A stretch of DNA of 23,257 nucleotides, from the NCBI GenBank assembly GCA_937967425.1, contig CALBST010000447.1, forward strand, positions 1-23,257, read 5' to 3'. Below, piece after piece: positions 1 to 8,578 of this stretch (positions within the stretch are counted from its first letter, which is position 1; every line of letters begins with the position of its first letter). The stretch is from an uncultured Caulobacteraceae bacterium. GTDB lineage: Bacteria; Pseudomonadota; Alphaproteobacteria; Caulobacterales; TH1-2. Both the position numbers and the translations under genes were made by a program. The notes below the pieces were generated by a model. It saw only the letters and a list, made by a program, of their open reading frames with translations. It ran no database searches and was not told the DNA's origin.

Positions 1-53
1 ACGCGTGTATGGGTGCAAGCCCATCGAGGGTTCGAATCCCTCTCTGTCCGCCA
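1..53 (+). tRNA. 3' part of a tRNA-Ser gene (5' end outside window)
   Basis: The window opens inside a tRNA. A long variable arm is visible (stem ATGGG/CCCAT around 9-24), followed by a T arm with GAGGG, TTCGAAT and CCCTC (about 26-42), the 3' acceptor strand, a G discriminator and an encoded CCA at 51-53. The long variable arm limits the choice to Ser, Leu or Tyr, and the G discriminator and arm shape favour Ser. The anticodon lies outside the window, so the isoacceptor cannot be named. The 3' end is repeated at 20373-20387, which marks this tRNA as the integration target of the island. Confidence 0.85.
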
Positions 54-102
54 GTATTCGGCAAAATTACTTAACGAAAACAATAACTAAGCCGACCCCC
101 TA
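39..102. repeat. attL-like composite direct repeat at the tRNA end
   Basis: This is the left copy of a 64-bp block. A 15-bp core CCTCTCTGTCCGCCA (39-53, the tRNA 3' end) and a 17-bp box ACTAAGCCGACCCCCTA (86-102) are identical to 20373-20387 and 20420-20436. The 32-bp spacer has the same length in both copies but only about 14 of 32 bases match. By analogy with tRNA-targeting tyrosine integrases, the core is the likely crossover region. The second box may be a conserved integrase-binding arm or part of the original target. Together the two copies delimit about 20.3 kb. Confidence 0.85.
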
Positions 103-256
103 AGGCTAGCTTTTTTGGCTACCCCAATCGCTACCCATTTTGCTGGCGTTCGCGGGCGCGCATTTGTCGTGTGATCGCGTGCAATAACGGGCGTCGGTTG
201 CAGCCTTTCGGCGGGGCGGCGAATGCCGTTAGGTTGAGTGCTTGTCGGGGGCGGGA

Positions 257-1708
257 ATGTTCGATCAAGCGTTCAGGAACATCGATGACGTGCTGCGCCG
301 AGAGGCGGGCTGCACGACCGAACTCGACTACACCGAGCAATCGTCATGGATCCTCTTCCTGAAGTATCTCGACGATCTTGAGGACAAGAAGCGGCTGGAA
401 GCTGAGCTTGCCGGCAAGACGTTCAACCCGATCTTCGATGGCAAGCATCGCTGGTCGGTGTGGGCGGCGCCGAAGAAGGCTGATGGGTCGTTCGACCACG
501 ACAAGGCGCTGACGGGCGATGATCTGATCGCGTACGTCGATAACGAACTCTTCCCGTACTTGCGCGGCTTCAAGCAGCGGGCGTCGGGGCCGGACACGAT
601 CGAGTATAAGATCGGCGAGGTGTTCAGCGAGATCAAATCGAAGTTCACCAGCGGCTACAATTTGCGCGACGTGCTGGAGCACACGGATGCGCTGCGTTTC
701 GGGAGCCAGGCCGAGCAGCACGAGCTTTCGACGCTGTACGAAGCCAAGATCAAAAAGATGGGTAACGCCGGGCGCAACGGCGGGGAGTATTACACGCCGC
801 GCCCGCTCATCCGCGCGATGATCAAGGTGCTGGCGCCGAAGATTGGCGAACGCATCTATGACGGCGCGGTGGGTTCGGCCGGCTTCTTGTGCGAGGCGCA
901 TGATTATCTGCGGCCGAAGGCGAAGAAGGCGGCGGATCTCGACACGCTGCAGAAGCGCACCTTTTATGGGAAGGAAAAGAAGAGCCTCGCTTACGTCATC
1001 GCCATCATGAACATGATCCTGCACGGGATCGAGGCGCCGAACATCCTGCACGTCAACACGCTGACAGAAAACCTCGCCGATATTCAGGACAAGGATCGCT
1101 ACGACGTGATCCTCGCCAACCCGCCGTTCGGCGGCAGCGAACGCAAGGAAGTGCAGCAGAACTTCCCGATTAAGACGAGCGAGACGGCGTTTCTGTTCTT
1201 GCAGCATTTCATCAAGTCGCTGAAGGCGGGTGGGCGCGCGGCGATTGTAATCAAGAACACGTTTCTCTCGAACACGGACAACGCAGCCGTCAGCTTGCGC
1301 AAGGAGCTGATCGCCAGCTGCAATTTGCACACGGTGCTTGATTGCCCGAGCGGGACGTTTCAGGGCGCGGGCGTGAAGACGGTGGTGCTGTTCTTCGAGA
1401 AGGGCGCGCCGACGCGGAAGGTTTGGTACTACCAGCTCGATCCTGGCCGCAACATGGGCAAGACCAATCCGCTGAACGACGACGACATGGATGATTTCGT
1501 GAGGCTGCAGGCGAGCTTTGCGGTTAGCGCTAAGTCGTGGAGTGTTGAGGTTGCCGATCTGGATGCGGAGACCTGCGATCTCTCGGTGAAGAACCCGAAC
1601 AAGGCCGAAGAAGCGCCACTGCGCGATCCGAAGGACATCATCGACGAAATGCTCGCGCTCGACGCCGAAAGCGCGGAGATATTGCGCGGCCTGCGAGAGT
1701 TGGTGTGA
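257..1708 (+). CDS. hsdM: Type I restriction-modification system methyltransferase subunit HsdM
   Basis: N6-adenine DNA methyltransferase (M) subunit, 483 aa, expected to form M2S and R2M2S complexes that methylate or cut DNA at the site chosen by HsdS. An N-terminal helical HsdM_N-like region (about 1-150) is followed by the family signature GEYYTPR (176-182), the SAM-binding motif I variant DGAVGSAGF (202-210) and the catalytic NPPF motif (288-291). I chose ATG 257, preceded by the purine-rich GGGGGCGGGA, over a TTG at 242 that would add only five residues. The stop overlaps the hsdS start (GTGA), so translation is probably coupled. It is the first gene of an intact three-gene operon 155 bp inside the left repeat. 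Motif I differs slightly from the common DPxxGSGGF form but still has the needed glycines. Confidence 0.96.
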   Translation: MFDQAFRNIDDVLRREAGCTTELDYTEQSSWILFLKYLDDLEDKKRLEAELAGKTFNPIFDGKHRWSVWAAPKKADGSFDHDKALTGDDLIAYVDNELFPYLRGFKQRASGPDTIEYKIGEVFSEIKSKFTSGYNLRDVLEHTDALRFGSQAEQHELSTLYEAKIKKMGNAGRNGGEYYTPRPLIRAMIKVLAPKIGERIYDGAVGSAGFLCEAHDYLRPKAKKAADLDTLQKRTFYGKEKKSLAYVIAIMNMILHGIEAPNILHVNTLTENLADIQDKDRYDVILANPPFGGSERKEVQQNFPIKTSETAFLFLQHFIKSLKAGGRAAIVIKNTFLSNTDNAAVSLRKELIASCNLHTVLDCPSGTFQGAGVKTVVLFFEKGAPTRKVWYYQLDPGRNMGKTNPLNDDDMDDFVRLQASFAVSAKSWSVEVADLDAETCDLSVKNPNKAEEAPLRDPKDIIDEMLALDAESAEILRGLRELV

Positions 1709-3633
1709 GGACGGCTACGCAAACCGGCGGCCGCGATGCCACGACGCGCCGCATCAGTGGTGATTTTGCGCTATGCGTTGGTGAACCCACGCTGCCCGCG
1801 CCGCCAGGATGGTGTTGGCACAAGCTAACGGACGTCGCTCGACTGGAATCGGGGCATACGCCCAGCCGAAAGCATCCGGAATATTGGGGCGGCGACGTTC
1901 CATGGATCACGCTGAGCGACGCGCGCGCGCATGACGGCGGCGTGATTTTCGACACGATCGAACAGACCAACGAGCTAGGTATTGCGAACTCATCCGCACG
2001 CATACTGCCCGCCAGCACTGTTTGCCTCTCTCGCACAGCGTCGGTGGGCTACGTGGTCGTCACCGGCAAGCCGATGGCGACGAGCCAAGACTTCGTGAAC
2101 TGGATTTGCTCGGACAGGCTAGACCCGCATTTCCTGCGTTACCTGTTGATTGCGGAGCGCAACAGCCTCGGCCGCTTCTCAAGTGGCGCCGTGCATCAGA
2201 CGATCTACTTCCCCGAAGTGAAGGCGTTTCATGTTTGCCTTCCGCCCATTCATCAGCAGAGGCGCATAGTAGCCATTCTGGACGCGGCGTTTGAGGGGAT
2301 TAGGATTGCTGCCGCCAACGCCGAGACGAACCTCGCCAACGCGCGGGAGTTGTTTGAGCGCGCACTTACCCAGCACGTCGATGATGTTTGCCGGGGCGGG
2401 CGCACGCTGACTCTGGCGGATGCCGTGGCACCAGATTGCTCGCTGTCGTACGGCATCGTGCAGCCCGGCGAAGAAGTAGACAAGGGCTTGCCGATTGTCC
2501 GGCCCGTCGATCTTACGGGACGGCGGATTGTAAGTCTCCAAGGACTCAAGCGGATCGATCCGGCTTTAGCGGCTGGATACGGGCGAACGACTCTTCAGGG
2601 TGGGGAAATACTAATGTGCGTGCGAGGAACGACGGGTGTCGTCGCCCTCGCTGCCACAGAGCTTCGCGGTGGAAACGTGACACGGGGCATCGTGCCGATC
2701 CGGTTTAATCCCGAATTATTCGATCCAAAATTCGGCCTGTATCAACTTCGATCCCACCGCGTGCAAAAACAGATCAGGAAGGCGACATACGGCGCAGCAC
2801 TTATGCAAATCAACATTCGCGATTTAAGGTCGATTGAGCTTATCGCTCCGCCAAAGGCCAATCAACGAAGGGTCGCGGCGTTGATTGAGAAGACCGAAGC
2901 AGAGGCCCTTCGTTTGAGCGAGATATACGCCAGCCAAAATGAACATTTGCGGGCCGTTCGCAATTCCATCCTCTCCCGCGCTTTCTCCGGAGAGCTTTTG
3001 TCAGCACCGCCAGTGCGAGCTGTGTTTGCCCAGTCGTCGCGATTCGCTGCGAACGTCATTGCGCTCGCTCATTCCGCGCACCAGGCAGTTGATCGCGCGC
3101 GCACCTTCGGCACGGTTAAGGCGCAGAAGCATTTACACCTCGTCGAGGAATTAGCAGGCATCGATATGGGGCGTGACCCCATTAAGGACGCGGCTGGGCC
3201 GAACGATCCTGACCACTTTCAGCGAGTCCGAGCCTACGCTGAAGAGCGCGGATTCTTCAGATTCGAACGTCGCGCGAGCGGCGGCCACACGTTCAAGAAG
3301 TTAGCCAACTACGACACGATGCTTGAGAAGGCGAAGCGTGATCTTGAGCCGTATCGGCCAAAGCTCGACCCTGTCACGACCTTGTTGGTACCGATGGACA
3401 AGATCGAGGCGGAGATCTTGGCGACCGTGTACGCCGCCTGGAATAACTTGCTCCTTGATGGTCTGACGCCCACGCCGGAGGACATTGTCAGAGCCGCCCG
3501 AGAGGATTGGCATCCGGACAAGCTCCGCATCGACCGCGAAAAGTTCTTCGATGCGATCAAGGCGCTGAAACGCAGGAGGATCGCACCAAGCGGCGCAGGC
3601 AAGCGCGTTCGTGAGCGGCACGGACTCCTATGA
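1705..3633 (+). CDS. hsdS: Type I restriction-modification specificity subunit HsdS with C-terminal extension
   Basis: Sequence-recognition subunit, 642 aa. There are two target-recognition domains. TRD1 covers about residues 30-175 and is followed by the conserved linker PPIHQQRRIVAIL and a helical spacer. TRD2 covers about 235-390 and is followed by the matching linker PPKANQRRVAALIE and a second helical spacer ending in SRAFSGEL. Classical S subunits (about 400-460 aa) end there, but this one continues for about 210 residues of charged, largely helical sequence. GTG 1705 overlaps the hsdM stop, and the TGA stop overlaps the hsdR ATG, so the three genes are translationally coupled. The target sequence cannot be predicted from the TRDs by eye. 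The extension is not a frameshift artefact, because the frame stays open up to the hsdR overlap. Confidence 0.93.
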   Translation: MRTATQTGGRDATTRRISGDFALCVGEPTLPAPPGWCWHKLTDVARLESGHTPSRKHPEYWGGDVPWITLSDARAHDGGVIFDTIEQTNELGIANSSARILPASTVCLSRTASVGYVVVTGKPMATSQDFVNWICSDRLDPHFLRYLLIAERNSLGRFSSGAVHQTIYFPEVKAFHVCLPPIHQQRRIVAILDAAFEGIRIAAANAETNLANARELFERALTQHVDDVCRGGRTLTLADAVAPDCSLSYGIVQPGEEVDKGLPIVRPVDLTGRRIVSLQGLKRIDPALAAGYGRTTLQGGEILMCVRGTTGVVALAATELRGGNVTRGIVPIRFNPELFDPKFGLYQLRSHRVQKQIRKATYGAALMQINIRDLRSIELIAPPKANQRRVAALIEKTEAEALRLSEIYASQNEHLRAVRNSILSRAFSGELLSAPPVRAVFAQSSRFAANVIALAHSAHQAVDRARTFGTVKAQKHLHLVEELAGIDMGRDPIKDAAGPNDPDHFQRVRAYAEERGFFRFERRASGGHTFKKLANYDTMLEKAKRDLEPYRPKLDPVTTLLVPMDKIEAEILATVYAAWNNLLLDGLTPTPEDIVRAAREDWHPDKLRIDREKFFDAIKALKRRRIAPSGAGKRVRERHGLL

Positions 3634-5942
3634 ATGAAGCCGAGACGCGGGCGGAGCTGATTGATCCGGCGCTGAAGGCGGCGGGTTGGGGCGAGGTCGC
3701 GCAGTCTCAGGTGAAACGCGAGGTGCGGATCACGAAGGGCAGACTGCTCGGCGCTGGCGTGCGCGGCGAGCCGACATCGGCCGATTATGTGTTGATCCAT
3801 CGCGGCAAGCAGCTTGCCGTCATCGAAGCGAAGAAGCGCGACGCGGCGCTCACCGAAGGTCTCGGTCAAGCCAAAGCCTACGCCGCCAAGCTGCAAACGC
3901 GCTTCGCCTTCTCCACTAACGGGCAGGGCTTCTATCAGGCCGATATGGATACAGGCGAGGAGGGCGAGGTCGCCGCGTTCCCGTCACCCGATGCGCTGTG
4001 GGCGCTGACTTTCGCGGAAGAGAATGCTTGGCGCGATCGCTTCGCCCATGTGCCGCTCGAAGATCAGGGCGGCTCGAAGCCTGCCTACTATTATCAGAAC
4101 ATCGCCGTTGAGCGCGTGCTGGAGAAAGTCGCCGCCGGTGATAAGCGCATCCTGCTTACGCTCGCGACTGGCACAGGCAAGACGTTCATCGCGTTTCAAA
4201 TCGCCTGGAAGCTCTTCCAAGCGCGCTGGAACCTCACCGGCGAACCCACACGCCGCCCGCGCATCCTCTTCCTCGCTGACCGCAACATCCTGGCCGACCA
4301 AGCCTACAACGCCTTCTCCGCCTTCGCTGAAGACGCGCGTGTGCGCATATCGCCCGATGAAGTCCGCCGCACCGGCCGCGTGCCGAAAAACGCCAACATC
4401 TTCTTCACGATCTTCCAGACGTTCATGTCGGGCTTCGACGCGACGGGTAAGCCTGAGCCGAAGTTCTACGATTATCCGTCGGACTTCTTCGATTTCATCA
4501 TCATCGATGAATGCCATCGCGGCGGCGCCAACGACGAAAGCTCGTGGCGCGATATCATGGAACACTTCGCGCCAGCCGTTCAGCTCGGCCTAACCGCGAC
4601 GCCTCGTCGGGATGGCAACGCAGACACCTACGCCTATTTCGGCGAGCCTGTTTTTGTTTATTCGCTGAAGGACGGCATCAACGACGGCTTCCTGACGCCG
4701 TTCAAAGTCCGTCAAATTCAGACGACGCTCGATACGTACACTTACACCGATGACGACGAAGTGGTGCAGGGTGATGTCCAGATCGGGGACACGTTCACCG
4801 AGGACGACTTCAATCGCCGCATCCAGATCATGGAGCGCGAGCAGTACCGCGTGCAGCGCTTCATGCAGGAAATCGATCAGAAGCAGAAAACGATAGTGTT
4901 CTGCGCTAACCAGGAACACGCCCTCGTTATCCGCGACCTCATCAACCAGATGGCCGACAGCACCGACCCAAACTATTGCGCCCGCGTCACTGCCAATGAC
5001 GGCGCGATCGGCGATCAGCACCTGCGCGCGTTTCAAGACAACGAAAAGACGATCCCGACGATCCTGACGACATCGCATAAGCTCTCGACTGGGGTCGATG
5101 CGCGCAACGTCCGCAACATCGTGCTGATGCGGCCGATCAAGTCGATGATCGAGTTCAAGCAGATCATCGGTCGAGGCACGCGGCTCTACGACGGCAAGGA
5201 CTATTTCACGATCTACGACTTCGTGAAGGCGTACGAGTTATTCAACGATCCTGAATGGGATGGGGAGCCGGTCGAACCTGAGCCCAAGCCGCCGCGTGTG
5301 ATTGGCGAGCCGGGCGGGGCGACTTACACGCCACAGGAGCCGGTGCCGCCAGCGCAGCGCGTGAAGGTGAAGTTGTCGGACGGCAAGGTGCGCCGCATCC
5401 AGCACATGGCATCGACAATGTTCTACGGGCCTGACGGCAAGCCGATGTCAGCGTCTGCCTTCATCGAGCAATTGTTCGGCGCGCTGCCGGAGTTGTTCAA
5501 AACCGAGGACGAGCTGCGCGATCTATGGGGCGATCCACTTACGCGCAAGCGGCTGATGTCCGAGCTTGCGGAGAGAGGCTACGGGCCGGATCAACTCGAT
5601 GACGTGCGTGCCCTGATCGAAGCCGAGAACAGCGACGTATTCGATGTGCTGGCCTACATCGCCTTCGCTCTCGAACCGCTGACCCGCTCGGAAAGGGTGG
5701 AGCAGCACAGGCCGCAGATCATGCAGGACTACGGCGCCAAGCAGCAGGCGTTCATCGATTTCGTGCTGGATCAGTACGTCAATGTTGGCGTTGAAGAACT
5801 CGATACGGAGAAGCTGCCGACCTTGCTGCGTTTGAAGTATGATGATCTAGCAGATGCGACGGCAGAACTCGGAGACGTTAGTTCAATCCGGCAAGCGTTC
5901 ATCGGCTTTCAGCGGAAGCTTTATGATGCGCCAGGACGCTAA
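3630..5942 (+). CDS. hsdR: Type I restriction endonuclease subunit HsdR
   Basis: ATP-dependent DNA translocase and nuclease (R) subunit, 770 aa. The N-terminal PD-(D/E)xK nuclease shows D52 and the IEAK motif (65-68). The SF2 motor has Walker A ATGTGKT (179-185), a DECH box (293-296), motif III TATPRR (322-327) and motif VI QIIGRGTR (511-518). The C-terminal helical domain (about 600-770) should contact the M2S core. It is shorter than the ~1,000-1,170 aa enterobacterial HsdR proteins but all catalytic motifs are present, so it is probably active. The ATG overlaps the hsdS stop (ATGA). The gene ends 79 bp before the stop of the convergent ardC-like gene, with no obvious terminator between them. 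Confidence 0.95.
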   Translation: MNEAETRAELIDPALKAAGWGEVAQSQVKREVRITKGRLLGAGVRGEPTSADYVLIHRGKQLAVIEAKKRDAALTEGLGQAKAYAAKLQTRFAFSTNGQGFYQADMDTGEEGEVAAFPSPDALWALTFAEENAWRDRFAHVPLEDQGGSKPAYYYQNIAVERVLEKVAAGDKRILLTLATGTGKTFIAFQIAWKLFQARWNLTGEPTRRPRILFLADRNILADQAYNAFSAFAEDARVRISPDEVRRTGRVPKNANIFFTIFQTFMSGFDATGKPEPKFYDYPSDFFDFIIIDECHRGGANDESSWRDIMEHFAPAVQLGLTATPRRDGNADTYAYFGEPVFVYSLKDGINDGFLTPFKVRQIQTTLDTYTYTDDDEVVQGDVQIGDTFTEDDFNRRIQIMEREQYRVQRFMQEIDQKQKTIVFCANQEHALVIRDLINQMADSTDPNYCARVTANDGAIGDQHLRAFQDNEKTIPTILTTSHKLSTGVDARNVRNIVLMRPIKSMIEFKQIIGRGTRLYDGKDYFTIYDFVKAYELFNDPEWDGEPVEPEPKPPRVIGEPGGATYTPQEPVPPAQRVKVKLSDGKVRRIQHMASTMFYGPDGKPMSASAFIEQLFGALPELFKTEDELRDLWGDPLTRKRLMSELAERGYGPDQLDDVRALIEAENSDVFDVLAYIAFALEPLTRSERVEQHRPQIMQDYGAKQQAFIDFVLDQYVNVGVEELDTEKLPTLLRLKYDDLADATAELGDVSSIRQAFIGFQRKLYDAPGR

Positions 5943-6021
5943 ATAGCGCGGGCATACCCCCACCGCCGCGATCACCCCGCAAATGTTTTTGTTTTCGAGG
6001 TAGTTCACCCCTGGAGCCGGG

Positions 6022-6954
6022 TTAGACTCGTCTGACGGGCTCTTTGAGCGAACTAGCTTTCAGTGCTTGGCGCGCTAGGCGCCGGAATCGAAGCAAATAG
6101 CGCGTAGCCTTTTCAGCTTGGCTCGCGGCGACGAGAATAGCGCGATTGTCGTTCTTCAACACGCGAAGCCAGCCGCTAATGTATCTCGCGTGGTCAGGCC
6201 GTGGACGTGATGCAATTCCAAGCTCGGCGCAGAGAAATGCACAACCAAGTTCGGCCACGAGTTCTTCCATAGCGTAGGCGGAGCTGCCAAAGCGGCCAGT
6301 GAGATCGCGATTAAGCCGGTGAGGGGCGCCGCTCCAATGAACCAGCTCGTGTAACAACACCGCGGCGAAGGCTTCGGAAGTTCGATCTAGCGAGCCACGA
6401 AAGCGGGCATGATGAGGCAGCAAGATGTCGTCGTGTTCGGGGCGATAACAGGCGCCGGTGCTGCCGATTTCGATTCTGGCGCCAGCCGCTTGAGCAAGTT
6501 CATCAATCGCAATGAGGATCGCTTTGGGGCGGGGATCGTTCTTGGCCTGGTCTCCATAAACCTGATGCCGATTGTACAGGGGCAGGCGGCGCGCAAAGCG
6601 GATTGGGCCTGTCGTCGCGGAGGTTTTTCGTTCGCGATAGATGATCGCGGTGGTGGCGTTCTCCGCTGGCAGTAGCCTCATGCCTGCTTTACGCCAGCAT
6701 TCTTCCGTGGCCCAAGTCGGATCACTGAAGCCAAAGCGCCGCGCGCTGGCCCAGAGACTGAGCACGTTAATCCCGCTGTATCTGCGGCCTGCAATGCTTC
6801 GGGGAAGTTGAAGTGTGCGATCGGCGCCCGTGTGCCACGGCATCTGCCACGGCGAAGGGCTACGCTGAATGGCGTCAAGAATGCTATCAGTCACTTCGGC
6901 AGCAACGCCTTTCAGTTTCAGTTTTGGTCGCGCGCGTTTGCGGTGACGACGCAT
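6022..6954 (-). CDS. ardC: ArdC-like antirestriction protein (ssDNA-binding domain plus zincin metallopeptidase domain)
   Basis: 310 aa. The N-terminal part (about 15-140) matches the ArdC N-terminal ssDNA-binding domain layout (PWQMPW near 36-40, YSGINVLSLW at 59-68). The C-terminal part is zincin-like, with HELVHWSG (202-209) giving two His ligands and a catalytic Glu, and a following EELVAELG (230-237) that probably supplies the third ligand. Known ArdC proteins protect incoming single-stranded plasmid DNA from type I restriction, which fits a mobile element carrying its own hsd operon. ATG 6954 is supported by a strong upstream GAGGAGAA. It is the last gene of the leftward block int-unknown-HTH-vapE-ardC. 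The basic N-terminus (RRHRKRARPK) is compatible with DNA binding. Confidence 0.85.
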   Translation of the reverse strand: MRRHRKRARPKLKLKGVAAEVTDSILDAIQRSPSPWQMPWHTGADRTLQLPRSIAGRRYSGINVLSLWASARRFGFSDPTWATEECWRKAGMRLLPAENATTAIIYRERKTSATTGPIRFARRLPLYNRHQVYGDQAKNDPRPKAILIAIDELAQAAGARIEIGSTGACYRPEHDDILLPHHARFRGSLDRTSEAFAAVLLHELVHWSGAPHRLNRDLTGRFGSSAYAMEELVAELGCAFLCAELGIASRPRPDHARYISGWLRVLKNDNRAILVAASQAEKATRYLLRFRRLARQALKASSLKEPVRRV

Positions 6955-6967
6955 GGTTGTTCTCCTC

Positions 6968-6988
6968 GTTACGAAGTTACGTGTTACG
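6968..6988 (-). promoter_or_regulatory. Triple CGTAAC repeat just upstream of the ardC-like gene
   Basis: Three copies of GTTACG on the + strand (CGTAAC on the gene strand) lie at 6968-6973, 6976-6981 and 6983-6988, starting 14 bp upstream of the start codon. The upstream part of the same 134-bp gap holds a 9-bp inverted repeat, CTCGCCGAG at 7036-7044 and CTCGGCGAG at 7066-7074, whose halves are themselves nearly palindromic. Such a cluster could be an operator for the ardC-like gene, while the inverted repeat could attenuate read-through from vapE. Only the repeats are seen; the function is inferred. Confidence 0.4.
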
Positions 6989-7088
6989 ATTGGGCGGCGG
7001 TGGATCGGCCTATTCGCCGCTGGTGCTCGCTGACGCTCGCCGAGGCTCGCTGGGTGTCGCGGGCGCTCGGCGAGGTGCAGTGGTTGCT

Positions 7089-8273
7089 TTAGTCCGCGCT
7101 GGGGCGCTTGAAGCCGCGATGGGTTTCCGCGCCAAGCCGGAATGGACGCCCGTCGTAGTGCCAGCCGAGCCGACGCATGGATTCAACGATGCGACGCTTC
7201 ATAGCCGGCGTTCGGCGTTGCGCTTCGATCGCCAAGAGGTCCCAGACAGCGACGAAGGGCAAGCGCTCTTCGCCCTTTTTAACTGCGCCCTCAAGCGCCT
7301 TCAGGACTTCGTCGATAGGGTCGTCCAAAAGATGCCGTCGCTGGCGCTCAGCGGCGAGCTCCCATAGCTCTTCAGGCAAACACAACGGGGTATCCGGCTT
7401 CACCAGTGCAACCGCCTCAGCGAGCAATTGATCGCGGTCACGCTTGATTGCTTCCAGATCGAACTTGGCGATCTCAATAGGCAAGAAGCGCCGGTTGCCT
7501 GTGGTGTCTCGCAAGATTTGCGTTTCGTTCGATGTGCCGACAATGACAAAAGAGCGAGGCTGATCCACGGCAATCGTGCCCCAGGCTGGCCGTGCGCGAT
7601 CGTGCGATCGCGAAATGAACGCTTTGACGCGCTCGACAGATTGCCGGTCCATTCCTCCCAATTCGCTGGCTTCCACAATGTGGCGGCCACGCAGCGCTTC
7701 TTGTTGACGCTCCGGGGGCAAGTGAACGATTTCCTGATCTGTGAAGCGCGACGGGTCGCCCGCCACGATCCGAAGCATCGACGACTTGCCGGCGCCTTGC
7801 GGCCCTATCAAGACGACAACGACTTGGCAGTCACAGCCTGGATAGAGCGCTCGGCCCGCCGTCGAGAGCCAGAACAGCCTACCGATTGCCCTGTTTAGCT
7901 TCGTATTGAGCGCTCCGCCGTAGGTTATGAAGAACTTGTCGATGCGTTCTTGGTCGTCATGTGTCTTCGCTTTGATCTCGTCCGCAAGCGGATTGAATCG
8001 GTTGCGCCAAGCCACATGCTTTAGCGCCTCGACAAGCATGTTGCGGCTTGGGTTAAAGCGGTAGGCTTCGATGAAGTAGTCGCGGATCGCCGCAATAGAC
8101 TCATCATTGAGCTGCCGCCAACCATCTCCCAAAAATGTGGCTTGCAATACGGGTAAGTGTGTGAAGTCGTTGAAGCGAACATCGATCGCAGCTTCAATTC
8201 CAGCTTTGGTGTTGAGGAAGGTCGGCAGCGGGCTCCCGCCATAGCTGCCGTCGGGCCAAAAGGTATAGGTCAT
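7089..8273 (-). CDS. VapE-family P-loop ATPase (virulence-associated protein E domain)
   Basis: 394 aa. The central P-loop has Walker A GPQGAGKS (157-164), an acidic Walker B-like HIVEASEL (198-205), a sensor segment FVIVGTSNE (242-250) and the family-typical TGNRRFLPI (258-266). VapE-domain proteins are primase-associated SF3-like ATPases common in satellites and genomic islands, where they take part in element replication. No primase domain is present here, so this is the helicase-like half only. ATG 8273 follows a GAGG-containing leader and lies 10 bp after the stop of the small HTH gene, so the two are almost certainly co-transcribed. A role in island replication after excision is inference. 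Confidence 0.85.
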   Translation of the reverse strand: MTYTFWPDGSYGGSPLPTFLNTKAGIEAAIDVRFNDFTHLPVLQATFLGDGWRQLNDESIAAIRDYFIEAYRFNPSRNMLVEALKHVAWRNRFNPLADEIKAKTHDDQERIDKFFITYGGALNTKLNRAIGRLFWLSTAGRALYPGCDCQVVVVLIGPQGAGKSSMLRIVAGDPSRFTDQEIVHLPPERQQEALRGRHIVEASELGGMDRQSVERVKAFISRSHDRARPAWGTIAVDQPRSFVIVGTSNETQILRDTTGNRRFLPIEIAKFDLEAIKRDRDQLLAEAVALVKPDTPLCLPEELWELAAERQRRHLLDDPIDEVLKALEGAVKKGEERLPFVAVWDLLAIEAQRRTPAMKRRIVESMRRLGWHYDGRPFRLGAETHRGFKRPSAD

Positions 8274-8283
8274 CAGTGCGCCC

Positions 8284-8481
8284 TCACGATGCCGAGAGGC
8301 GCGGGAGGGACGCGAAATAGGATTCCGCGCTACGTGCGCAGACCAAAGTTCTCACGCCCAGCTTGACAGCTTCGATCTTGTTTTGACGTAGCAGCTCACG
8401 AGCGCTCGTCGCGCCGATGCCAAAGCGATCGCAGAATTCGGCGATGCTCAAGTACCGCTTTTCAATAGGTTCGGTATTCAC
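8284..8481 (-). CDS. Small HTH DNA-binding protein, excisionase/AlpA-like
   Basis: 65 aa. I chose a GTG start (8481) because GGAG lies 8 bp upstream and the conserved HTH begins shortly after it; a longer reading frame upstream has no such support. The HTH spans about residues 10-45 (YLSIAEFCDRFGIGATSARE, then a recognition-helix-like LLRQNKIEAVKLG), the layout of the excisionase-family HTH found in MerR-like/AlpA regulators. In P4-like elements such proteins regulate integrase expression and excision. It sits between the integrase-unknown pair and vapE. The palindrome next to the integrase start at 10645-10662 is a plausible target. Confidence 0.75.
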   Translation of the reverse strand: MNTEPIEKRYLSIAEFCDRFGIGATSARELLRQNKIEAVKLGVRTLVCARSAESYFASLPRLSAS

Positions 8482-8578
8482 TTGAAGTCTCCATAAGGCC
8501 GCGTTGGTGCGGCGATGTGGAGAGCGTGACGAAGGCGAGAGTCGTTTACACACTCCCTATTGCGGGCGTGATTTGACG

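Noticed and set aside
344..1330. 328-aa open frame antisense to hsdM
   Set aside because: It lies wholly inside hsdM on the other strand, is Arg/Leu/Ala-rich with no domain, and is explained by GC-rich codon bias of the real gene.
5943..6021. Bidirectional terminator between hsdR and the ardC-like gene
   Set aside because: Only weak GC-rich pairings and one T-rich stretch are present; no stem directly followed by a T run could be built.
6813..7367. 184-aa + strand frame between the ardC-like gene and vapE
   Set aside because: It covers parts of two well-supported genes on the opposite strand and has no recognisable domain.
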